Shown here piece after piece: positions 51,455 through 58,153 of a stretch of DNA of 64,000 nt. The stretch is from Streptomyces sp. CB02959. Its GTDB lineage: Bacteria > Actinomycetota > Actinomycetes > Streptomycetales > Streptomycetaceae. Within the stretch, counting starts at the first letter, position 1, and the number at the start of each line of letters is the position of its first letter. The DNA lies in contig NZ_NNBP01000012.1 in NCBI RefSeq assembly GCF_002803155.1, positions 1-64,000 on the forward strand, in the 5' to 3' direction. A program made the position numbers and the translations under genes. Below the pieces are notes generated by a model, which was not told the DNA's origin, did no database searches, and saw only the letters and a list, made by a program, of their open reading frames with translations.

Positions 51455-51524
51455 TCCACCGTCGCAGCAGAACACCCGACAGGTCCATCGAAAGTTCGTG
51501 AGGAATATCTTCAGCCGGGCTGAA
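51455..51524 (-). promoter_or_regulatory. LysR-type promoter module of alc
   Basis: A 70-base module 41 bases upstream of the alc start. 51455-51492 (38 bases) is identical at 32 positions to 53523-53560 before the transporter gene. Both are followed by exactly 17 divergent bases and then TTCAG-N6-TGAA (here at 51510-51524, a perfect TTCAGCC-G-GGCTGAA palindrome). Probable operator plus core promoter. Confidence 0.65.
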
Positions 51525-51570
51525 TGGTGGCGGGTGCGCGGACGCCCGCGGTCCGCGCACGGCGCCGGAC

Positions 51571-52518
51571 TCACTCGCCGCCGGTGCGCCCCACGGTCGC
51601 CTGGGCGGCGGCCGCCTGGCGGAGCGCGGCCAGCACCCGGGCGAGCCCCGGCGCCCCCTCGGAACCGCGCCGGGCGGCGGCGACCACATGGCGGCGCGGC
51701 TGGTCGGCGTGGAGCACCCGCAGCGCGACCCCGCTGCCGTGCCCGGGGGCCCGCAGGCCGCCCGCCATCGCCATCCGGGGCACCAGCGCCACGCCCATCC
51801 CGGCGGCGACCATCGCCCAGATCGCGCTCCAGTCGGCGGCGGAGTGCGCCTGCTCCGGGACGAACCCGGCGTTCTCGCAGGCGGTGGTGGTGATCTGGGA
51901 CCACGGGCCGCTGCTGCCGAAGATCCACGGTTCGCCGGCCAGGTCGGCCAGCCGCAACCCCGGCTCGGCGGCCAGCGGATGGCCGGCCGGCAGCGCCACG
52001 TCCAACGGGTCGGCGAGCAGCGAGACCCGACTGAACTTGGGGTCGCGCGGGGTGGGCGCGTGCGCGGCCAGCGACAGCGCCAGATCGACGCTGCCCTCGG
52101 CCAGCAGCTCGTACGCGGCCTCCGCCTCCGCCTCCCGCACGGTCACGGCCAGGCCCGGGTGGGTGCGGCGCAGCTCCTGGACGGCGGGGACCACCAGCGC
52201 CGGGATGGCGGTGGAGAAGGCCCCGACCCGCACCGTGCCGGCCTCCCCCTGGAGGTAGCCGAGGAGGTCCGCGTCGGCCCGCTCCAGCTGCGCGAAGACC
52301 GCCTCGGCGTGCCGCAGCACCAGTTGGGCGGCACCGGTGAGCCGGACCCGCCGGCCGTGCGCCTCCAGGAGCGTCACCCCGAGGGACTTGGCGAGCCCGG
52401 TCAGCTGCTGCGAAACCGCCGAGGGCGTCATGTGCAGCGCCTCGGCGGTCGCGGTGACCGTGCCCACTTCCTGGAGGGTGCGCAGGATACGCAGCTTCTT
52501 GATGTCCCAGTCGGCCAT
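51571..52518 (-). CDS. LysR family transcriptional regulator
   Basis: A 315-residue regulator. The N-terminal winged helix is typical: LRILRTLQEVGTVTATAEAL then HMTPSAVSQQLTGLAKSLG (about residues 9-48), followed by the two-lobed effector domain (VRVGAFSTAIPALVVPAVQ). The ATG at 52516-52518 (MADWDIKKL) is chosen. The frame runs on upstream into the transporter gene. It lies 35 bases downstream of the transporter gene on the same strand, so is probably co-transcribed with it, and 156 bases upstream of alc. Likely target: the 70-base modules before alc and the transporter. Confidence 0.92.
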   Translation of the reverse strand: MADWDIKKLRILRTLQEVGTVTATAEALHMTPSAVSQQLTGLAKSLGVTLLEAHGRRVRLTGAAQLVLRHAEAVFAQLERADADLLGYLQGEAGTVRVGAFSTAIPALVVPAVQELRRTHPGLAVTVREAEAEAAYELLAEGSVDLALSLAAHAPTPRDPKFSRVSLLADPLDVALPAGHPLAAEPGLRLADLAGEPWIFGSSGPWSQITTTACENAGFVPEQAHSAADWSAIWAMVAAGMGVALVPRMAMAGGLRAPGHGSGVALRVLHADQPRRHVVAAARRGSEGAPGLARVLAALRQAAAAQATVGRTGGE

Positions 52519-52553
52519 GCGGGCAGCGTACGCACCCGACGCGGCCGGCCCGG

Positions 52554-53492
52554 TCACCGCGGGCTGCCCGCCGCCCCCAGGGCCACCCCGGCGACGATCA
52601 GCGCCATGCAGAGCACCTGCACCGCGCCGATGCCCTCGCCCAGGACGACCAGCGAGAGCAGCGCCACGCAGACCGGCTGGAGGTAGTAGACCGCCCCGGC
52701 GCGGGCGGCGCCGACCAGGGCGATCGCCTTGTTCCAGGTGAAGAAGGCGACGGCGGAGGAGCACACCCCGATGTAGAGCAGCGGTCCGACCGTCCCGGTG
52801 GTGAGCGGGAAGCCGCCCTCGACGCCGAGGCTGACGGCGTAGGCGGGCACCAGCATCGCGGCGCCCAGCGCGAAGGTCATGAACAGGAACGACAGCCCGC
52901 CGATCCCTTCGGGGCGGCGGCGCAGCAGCGCGCTGTAGCCGGCGAAGGTGGCGGTGGCGGCCAGCATCCACAGGTCGCCGACGGCGAAGTCCAGGTGCAG
53001 CACCGCGGTCGGCGATCCCTTGCCGACCAGCGTGAGCACGCCCAGCAGCGCGATCGCCATGCCCGCGGTGCGGCGGGCGCCCAGCGGCTCACGGTCGCCG
53101 CGCCGGCCGCCGACCAGGTCGAAGAGGGCGATCATCATCGGCGAAGCGGCCGCGATCATCGCCATGTTGGTGGCCGAGGTGCTCTTGCCGGCCGTGTAGA
53201 TCAGGGTGTTGAAGAGGGTGACGCCCAACAGGGCGGCCAGCGCCAGGAATCCGAGGTGCCGGCGGATCACCGCCCACTCCCGGCGGACCTGCCCCAGGGC
53301 GAACGGGGCGACCGCCAGCAGCGCGATGATCCAGCGCCAGAACGCGGTCTGGACGGGTGGCACGGTCTCGTGCAGGGCGCGGGCGATGACGAAGTTGCCG
53401 GACCAGACGACGGTCGCCGTCAGGGCCAGGGTCAGCCCCACGGCCTGTGTGGACGGTGTGCGGCGTGCGCGGGCCCGCTCCAGGACTGCCAC
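52554..53492 (-). CDS. EamA/DMT family transporter
   Basis: A 312-residue protein with ten membrane helices and the internal duplication of EamA carriers (LALTATVVWSGNFVIARAL, then FAGYSALLRRRPEG, and a second repeat ending ARAGAVYYLQPVCVALLSL). Such carriers export or import small metabolites. The pairing with allantoicase might point to a purine-degradation product, but this is inference. The GTG at 53490-53492 has AGAGGA about 6 bases upstream and is preferred over an ATG 17 codons earlier that would lie inside the promoter module. Confidence 0.9.
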   Translation of the reverse strand: MAVLERARARRTPSTQAVGLTLALTATVVWSGNFVIARALHETVPPVQTAFWRWIIALLAVAPFALGQVRREWAVIRRHLGFLALAALLGVTLFNTLIYTAGKSTSATNMAMIAAASPMMIALFDLVGGRRGDREPLGARRTAGMAIALLGVLTLVGKGSPTAVLHLDFAVGDLWMLAATATFAGYSALLRRRPEGIGGLSFLFMTFALGAAMLVPAYAVSLGVEGGFPLTTGTVGPLLYIGVCSSAVAFFTWNKAIALVGAARAGAVYYLQPVCVALLSLVVLGEGIGAVQVLCMALIVAGVALGAAGSPR

Positions 53493-53522
53493 GGTTTCCT
53501 CTCCCTCGATAGTGGATACGAA

Positions 53523-53592
53523 TCCACCGTGGCAGCCCATCACCCATCAGGTCCATCGAATACTTCGGACGATTCCTTTCAGTAAACGTGAA
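53523..53592 (-). promoter_or_regulatory. LysR-type promoter module of the DMT transporter
   Basis: The partner of the alc module. 53523-53560 is the shared 38-base block. TTCAG-N6-TGAA lies at 53578-53592 within a perfect 11-bp inverted repeat (53571-53581 with 53589-53599). It starts 31 bases upstream of the GTG. The hairpin could also end the desaturase transcript, whose stop is 11 bases away. Confidence 0.65.
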
Positions 53593-53610
53593 AGGAATCA
53601 CCTGCCTGGG

Positions 53611-54585
53611 TCAGCCTCGGGCCGCCCGGCGGGCCAGGATCGCGGCCTGCCGCTCGTCGAAGCGGCGCGCCTGCCCGTCCAGGCCGTCCAGGAACACGCC
53701 CAGCTCCTCCTGTGCGGCGAGCCCCTCCGGGCCCAGCCCGCCGATCTCCAGCACCTTCAGGTAGCGCAGCACGGGCTGGAGCACGTCGTCGTGGTGGATG
53801 CGCAGGTTGTAGATCCCACCGAGGGCCATCCGGGCGGCGGCCCGCTCGAAGCCGGGCATGCCGTGGCCGGGCATCCGGAAGCCGGTGACCACGTCCCGCA
53901 CGGCGCACATCGTCCGGTCGGGGGCCAGCTCGAAGGAGGCACCCAGGAGGTTGCGGTAGAAGACCATGTGGAGGTTCTCGTCGGTGGCGATCCGGGCCAG
54001 CATCCGGTCGCACACCGGGTCGCCGGAGTGCCGGCCGGTGTTGCGGTGCGAGATCCGGGTGGCCAGCTCCTGGAAGGCGACGTACGCCACCGAGTGCAGC
54101 ATGCTGTGCGCGTTGTCGGACTCGAAGCCCTCGGACATGTGGGCCATCCGGAACCGCTCCAGCTCGACCGGGTCCACGGCGCGGCTGGTGAGGAGGTAGT
54201 CGCGCATCACGATGCCGTGCCGGCCCTCCTCCGCGGTCCAACGGTGGACCCAGGTGCCCCAGGCGCCGTCCCGGCCGAAGAGGGTGGCGATCTCGTGGTG
54301 GTAGCTGGGGAGGTTGTCCTCGGTGAGGAGGTTGACCACCAGCGCGGTGCGGCCGATGGCGGTGACCTTGGACTGCTCGAGGGCCCAGGGCTCGCCGTCC
54401 ATCACCCCGTCGAAGTTCCGCCCGTCGCTCCACGGCACGTACTCGTGCGGCATCCACTCCTTGGCGATCGCCAGATGCCGGTTGAGCTCCTTCTCGACGA
54501 CCTCCTCCAGGGCGTACAGCAGCCGGGTGTCGGTCCAGGCGGCCTGGCCGCGCGCTCCGTCGAGGCGGTCGGGGGCGATGGTCAC
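53611..54585 (-). CDS. Acyl-ACP desaturase (fatty acid 9-desaturase family)
   Basis: A 324-residue soluble diiron desaturase of the plant stearoyl-ACP type. Iron ligands are seen in EEVVEKELNRH (Glu), EEGRHG (E-x-x-H), and DENLHMVFY (E-x-x-H). It puts a double bond into ACP-bound chains and so controls membrane fluidity. GTG at 54583-54585 (VTIAPDRL) has AGGAG five bases upstream, and the upstream ATG would fall in the operator region. Tandem palindromes upstream suggest a TetR-family repressor. It is followed by the transporter gene with little space. Confidence 0.93.
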   Translation of the reverse strand: MTIAPDRLDGARGQAAWTDTRLLYALEEVVEKELNRHLAIAKEWMPHEYVPWSDGRNFDGVMDGEPWALEQSKVTAIGRTALVVNLLTEDNLPSYHHEIATLFGRDGAWGTWVHRWTAEEGRHGIVMRDYLLTSRAVDPVELERFRMAHMSEGFESDNAHSMLHSVAYVAFQELATRISHRNTGRHSGDPVCDRMLARIATDENLHMVFYRNLLGASFELAPDRTMCAVRDVVTGFRMPGHGMPGFERAAARMALGGIYNLRIHHDDVLQPVLRYLKVLEIGGLGPEGLAAQEELGVFLDGLDGQARRFDERQAAILARRAARG

Positions 54586-54606
54586 GGGAACTCCTGGGGA
54601 CGACGG

Positions 54607-54661
54607 ACCTACGGCTCCGTAGGTTTGCACTTACGGCCCCGTAGGTTACGTCATCGTAGGT
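54607..54661. promoter_or_regulatory. Tandem TetR-type operators of the desaturase
   Basis: ACCTACGG-CT-CCGTAGGT is a perfect 18-bp palindrome at 54607-54624. A second copy with one mismatch (ACTTACGG-CC-CCGTAGGT) is at 54629-54646, 22 bp on, two helical turns. A third, degenerate one, ends CGTAGGT at 54655-54661. No regulator gene is adjacent. Confidence 0.7.
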
Positions 54662-54763
54662 ACGCCCCGGTTAAACACCTCCCCAAGGGCGAATCGCCCG
54701 CAAAGCTGCCCAACTGACGCCCTATGTCGGGTTTTTCGTGATCACCGACCCTGGTGTGCGAAA

Positions 54764-54804
54764 AGGGGCGCCCACCGGTCCGGGAAGGACCGGTGGGCGC
54801 CCCT
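54764..54804 (-). terminator. Terminator downstream of the 82-aa membrane gene
   Basis: A perfect 18-bp stem (54764-54781 with 54787-54804), five-base loop, 47 bases past the stop at 54851. Confidence 0.85.
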
Positions 54805-54850
54805 GTGAAGGCGTCATGGGCGCGGGCGGACGGCCCGCGCGGGGCTCGGA

Positions 54851-55099
54851 TCAGCCCTTGGACTTGGCCTGCTTGCGGGACTTGTCGGTCGCGATGACCA
54901 GCCCGGCGATGATCAGGAAGAGCACGATGGGGGCAACCACGTAGAGGCCGAGCGTCTGGATCACGCTCAGGCCCGGACCCGGGTCGTCACCGTCGTCGCG
55001 GGTGAGCGCAAACGCGGGGGACGACATCAGCAGCATCAGCGCGGTGCCGGCGGTGATGGTTCCGGCGCGCAGGGCGGTGTTCTTGACCTTGTTGCTCAC
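54851..55099 (-). CDS. Small secreted/membrane protein (82 aa)
   Basis: An 82-residue protein: a signal-like N-terminal segment (AGTITAGTALMLLMSSPAFA, about residues 12-31), a short acidic linker (LTRDDGDDPGPG), a membrane helix (LYVVAPIVLFLIIAGLVIA, about 48-66) and a basic Lys/Arg/Ser tail. A conserved Streptomyces hypothetical type. Positive-inside rules predict the tail in the cytoplasm. The GTG at 55097-55099 (VSNKVKN) is chosen, and the frame runs 17 codons upstream. Function unknown. Confidence 0.8.
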   Translation of the reverse strand: MSNKVKNTALRAGTITAGTALMLLMSSPAFALTRDDGDDPGPGLSVIQTLGLYVVAPIVLFLIIAGLVIATDKSRKQAKSKG

Positions 55100-55214
55100 C
55101 CGTTCAACGTAGCGGACGGCACTGCACCCCGCGCGTCCGGGGTGGGGCAAGCGACATCCCGGCAGGCGGGACGGCCCGGCGCGGCGCCCCCGGCCGGGCC
55201 CGCGGCCGTCGCGG

Positions 55215-57380
55215 TCAGCCCGCGAAGGACGACAGCTCCCGCATCAGCGCGTGCAGCCGGGGCGAGGCGGCCAGCTCTTCGAGGGTGTGCGGGCGGCCGT
55301 CGGGGCCGGCGATGGGCAGGCGCCAGTTGGGGTACTCGTCCCAGGTACCGGGGAGGTTCTGCGGGCGGCGGTCGCCCACCGCGTCCGGGAGCCAGATGCC
55401 GACCATCCGCGCCGGGGTGCGCAGCAGGAAGCCGTGGACGGCCCGGACCACCGCCTCCTCGTCGCGGACGCCCTTGGGCAGCAGGCCGTGGCGGGTGAGC
55501 GCGCCGAGCCATTCGCGCAGTTCGTGGGCGGCCCGGGAGCGTTCCTGCTCGGGCGGCCCGGCGAGCAGGCCGAGGCGTTCGCGCAGGGCGACGTCGGCGC
55601 CGGTGAGGCGGGCGGCGGTGGGCGGCAGGTCGTGGGTGGTGACGGTGGCCAGGCAGCCGGCCCGCCATTCGCCGGGGGCCAGGATCCGGGCCGGGGCGGC
55701 GGCCGGTTCCGGTGTCGATGCCGGTGCCGGGTCGTCCCCGTCGAGTGGGGAGCCGTCGGCGGCGGTGGCGGTGGCGGCGTAGGACCGTTCGAACCACAGG
55801 ACGGAGGTGCCCAGGACGCCCCGCTCGGCGAGCGCCTCGCGGACGCCCGGCTCGACGGTGCCCAGGTCCTCGCCGATCACCGCGGCGCCGGCCCGGTGGG
55901 CCTCCAGGGCCAGCACGGAGAGCATCGCCTCGCCGTCGTAGCGGACGTAGGCGCCCTCGGTCGGCGGCCGGCCCTGGGGCACCCACCACAGGCGGAACAG
56001 GCCCATCACGTGGTCGATGCGGAGCGCGCCCGCGTGCCGGAGCAGGCCGCGCAGCAGGGCGCGGTAGGGCGCGTAGCCGGCGGCGGCCAGGGCGTCCGGG
56101 CGCCAGGGCGGCAGACCCCAGTCCTGGCCGCGGGAGTTGAAGGCGTCCGGTGGCGCCCCGACCGACATTCCGCCGGCGAACGCGTCCTGCTGGGCCCAGG
56201 TGTCCGCGCCGGAGGGGTGGACGCCGACGGCGAGGTCGTGGACGAGCCCGACGGCCATGCCGGCCTCCCGGGCGGCCCGTTGGGCGGCGGCCAGCTGCTG
56301 GTCGGTGAACCACGCGAGCCGGCAGTGGAAGTCGATCCGGTCCAGCAGGCGGTGGCGGATCCGGGCGGTCTGCGGTGAGCGGGGGTCGCGCAGGCCGGCC
56401 GGCCAGCCGCGCCAGTCGGGGCCGTGCCGCTCGGCGAGCGCGCACCAGGTGGCGTGGTCGTCCAGGGCGCTGCCCTGGTCGGCGAGGAAGTCGCAGTACG
56501 CGGCGCGCCGGCCGGGGCTGAGCGGGACGGTGCCGAGGAGTTCCAGGGCCTCCCGCTTGAGGGCCCAGACGGCGTCCCGGTCGATCAGTGCGCCGCGGTC
56601 GAGGACATCGGCGCGCAACTCCCCTGCCCGGGCGGCCAGTTCGTCGGCGCGGGCCCGCGCGTCGCCGGCCAGCTGGGCGTACTCGGGGATCTGCTCGATG
56701 CGCAGGTGGACGGGGTCGGGGAAGCGGCGGGAGGAGGGGCGGTAGGGGGACGGGTCGGTGGGGGGCCCGGGGACCGCCGCGTGCAGCGGGTTGAGCTGGA
56801 CGAAGCCGGTGCCCAGGGCGCGTCCGGACCAGGCGGCGAGGTCGGCGAGGTCGCCGAGGTCGCCCATGCCCCAGGAGCGCCGGGAGAGCAGGGAGTAGAG
56901 CTGGACGAGGAAACCGTGGGTGCGGCCGGACGGGGCGGGCACCGCGTCGGGGGCGACGACCAGGTGGGCGCGGGCGGTGCGGCCGTCGGGGGCGTCGGCC
57001 CGGAGGTCGTGCACGCCGAGCGGGAGCCCGGCGAGCGCCGCGGGGTGCTGGGTGCCGCCGTGCGGGGTGCCGTCGCGTACTTCCGCGCCGATGAGCGTGC
57101 CGTCTTCGGTGCGGACGCTCAGGACGGTGCCGTCGGGGAGGTCCGGGAGGCGCGGGGGCCGGCCGGTGCGGGCGGTGACGGTCGGCGGCAGCAGGGCGCG
57201 GCCGGCGGTCTGCTCGTGGGCGGCCAGGGCGGTGCGGACGGCCTGCGGGGTGGAGGCGTCGACGCCGAGTGCGGCAAGCACCGCGACGGCGGTCTCCTCG
57301 GCGATGTGGACGGTGCGGCCCGGTGCGGGCTCGTAGGACGTGGCGATGCCGTGGAGCCGGGCGAGCCGGGCGCGGCCCAT
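55215..57380 (-). CDS. malQ: 4-alpha-glucanotransferase (amylomaltase, GH77)
   Basis: A 721-residue enzyme that moves glucan segments between alpha-1,4 chains. The GH77 region starts around residue 150 (SWGMGDLGDLADLAAW, FVQLNPLHA). The catalytic Asp is in ALRIDHVMGLFRLWWVP, Glu in AVIGEDLGTVEPGVREAL, and a late Asp/His in TVTTHDLPPTAARL. The first 140 residues are the N-terminal domain of the long, E. coli-type MalQ. ATG at 57378-57380 (MGRARLAR). It lies six bases downstream of a small ORF and is probably co-transcribed with it. Confidence 0.95.
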   Translation of the reverse strand: MGRARLARLHGIATSYEPAPGRTVHIAEETAVAVLAALGVDASTPQAVRTALAAHEQTAGRALLPPTVTARTGRPPRLPDLPDGTVLSVRTEDGTLIGAEVRDGTPHGGTQHPAALAGLPLGVHDLRADAPDGRTARAHLVVAPDAVPAPSGRTHGFLVQLYSLLSRRSWGMGDLGDLADLAAWSGRALGTGFVQLNPLHAAVPGPPTDPSPYRPSSRRFPDPVHLRIEQIPEYAQLAGDARARADELAARAGELRADVLDRGALIDRDAVWALKREALELLGTVPLSPGRRAAYCDFLADQGSALDDHATWCALAERHGPDWRGWPAGLRDPRSPQTARIRHRLLDRIDFHCRLAWFTDQQLAAAQRAAREAGMAVGLVHDLAVGVHPSGADTWAQQDAFAGGMSVGAPPDAFNSRGQDWGLPPWRPDALAAAGYAPYRALLRGLLRHAGALRIDHVMGLFRLWWVPQGRPPTEGAYVRYDGEAMLSVLALEAHRAGAAVIGEDLGTVEPGVREALAERGVLGTSVLWFERSYAATATAADGSPLDGDDPAPASTPEPAAAPARILAPGEWRAGCLATVTTHDLPPTAARLTGADVALRERLGLLAGPPEQERSRAAHELREWLGALTRHGLLPKGVRDEEAVVRAVHGFLLRTPARMVGIWLPDAVGDRRPQNLPGTWDEYPNWRLPIAGPDGRPHTLEELAASPRLHALMRELSSFAG

Positions 57381-57386
57381 GGCCGC

Positions 57387-57665
57387 TCAGACCTCCATCG
57401 ACTCCGTGCCCAGTCCGGCGGCCGTCGGTTCGCTGGTCAGCGGGAGTTCGGCGGCGATGGGGACCTCGCTGGTGAGCGGGGCGCTGTCGGCGAGCGGGGG
57501 CTCGCTGGTGAGCGGCGGCTCGGTGAAGCTGAACGAGCCGGAGCCCTCCAGGCCGGAGTCGGGGCCGGACACCCCGTCGAAGAGCCCGGGCTCGCCGCAG
57601 GGTTTCGCGGCGAGCGCGTCGAGGAGGAGTTGAGCGGATGCGGCCACGACGGGCCTCCCGTTCAT
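57387..57665 (-). CDS. Small hypothetical protein with PLTSEP repeats
   Basis: A 92-residue protein, ATG at 57663-57665, ending six bases upstream of malQ. Residues 44-80 hold three PLTSE repeats (PPLTSEPPL, APLTSEVPI, LPLTSEPTA). The N-terminus has a short Ala/Leu helix with CGEPG. No ribosome site is seen. The tight spacing to malQ and the inverted repeat upstream support a real gene, but the low-complexity content does not. I do not recognise it. Confidence 0.5.
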   Translation of the reverse strand: MNGRPVVAASAQLLLDALAAKPCGEPGLFDGVSGPDSGLEGSGSFSFTEPPLTSEPPLADSAPLTSEVPIAAELPLTSEPTAAGLGTESMEV

Positions 57666-57677
57666 CGGTAGTGGGAC

Positions 57678-57713
57678 ACGTCTGCCCTACCCAGTCGACA
57701 CGAGGGCAGACGT
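57678..57713 (-). promoter_or_regulatory. Inverted repeat upstream of the malQ unit
   Basis: ACGTCTGCCCT (57678-57688) and AGGGCAGACGT (57703-57713), perfect over 11 bp with 14 bases between. It begins 13 bases before the ATG at 57665, so it would overlap the promoter or the leader of the small gene and malQ. Confidence 0.5.
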
Positions 57714-57727
57714 CTCCACCCAGCAAA

Positions 57728-57743
57728 CGTGACTCACATCACA
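57728..57743. promoter_or_regulatory. Crp-like site in the malQ/GH84 region
   Basis: CGTGA-CTCACA-TCACA matches TGTGA-N6-TCACA at nine of ten positions. Crp is present in Streptomyces and binds GTG-N6-like palindromes. Whether it acts here is untested. Confidence 0.35.
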
Positions 57744-58153
57744 GTATGGCCCGGACCGGTGATTTCGCGGCGGGGAACGCCGTGCGGCGCACAGAACGCC
57801 GGACGATGGCGCTCCGGAACGCAATTCCTGCGGAGCGGTCGGTGTCATGACCCGATCACGACAGGGGACGAAGGGGGCGATCCGCCAGGTACCCGGGAGC
57901 GCCCCCGAGGCCCGGTTGACACCCTCGCCGCGACAATGGTGGGCTCACAGCCGAAGGTCTGTCCGATCGGGTGCCGAGGGTGCCGAAACCCCCGGTTCCG
58001 CGCCGCGCGCACCACGACCACACGCCTGCACCGCGGCCCCGCCCACCGGGCAGGCCGCTGGGCGCGCGACGGGGACGCGGCGACCGGGCGGCGGGACACA
58101 GGGGGAACCGGCGGGAGCCGGTGAGCACGAGATACGGGGACGAGGAGCGATTC

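Larger units (their letters stand above)
57666..58153. other. 488-base divergent region malQ unit / GH84 gene
   Basis: No protein-coding signal supported by a ribosome site. It contains an 11-bp inverted repeat (57678-57713), a Crp-like palindrome (57728-57743) and a long GC-rich part (57960-58120) that reads open in several frames without start support. Promoters for both flanking units lie here. Confidence 0.6.

Noticed and set aside
51445..51490. A conserved leader peptide starting MDL before alc and the transporter gene
   Set aside because: Both modules give M-D-L-x-G-x-x-L-x-R-W, but every difference is at codon position 1 or 2 and none at position 3, opposite to what coding conservation would produce.
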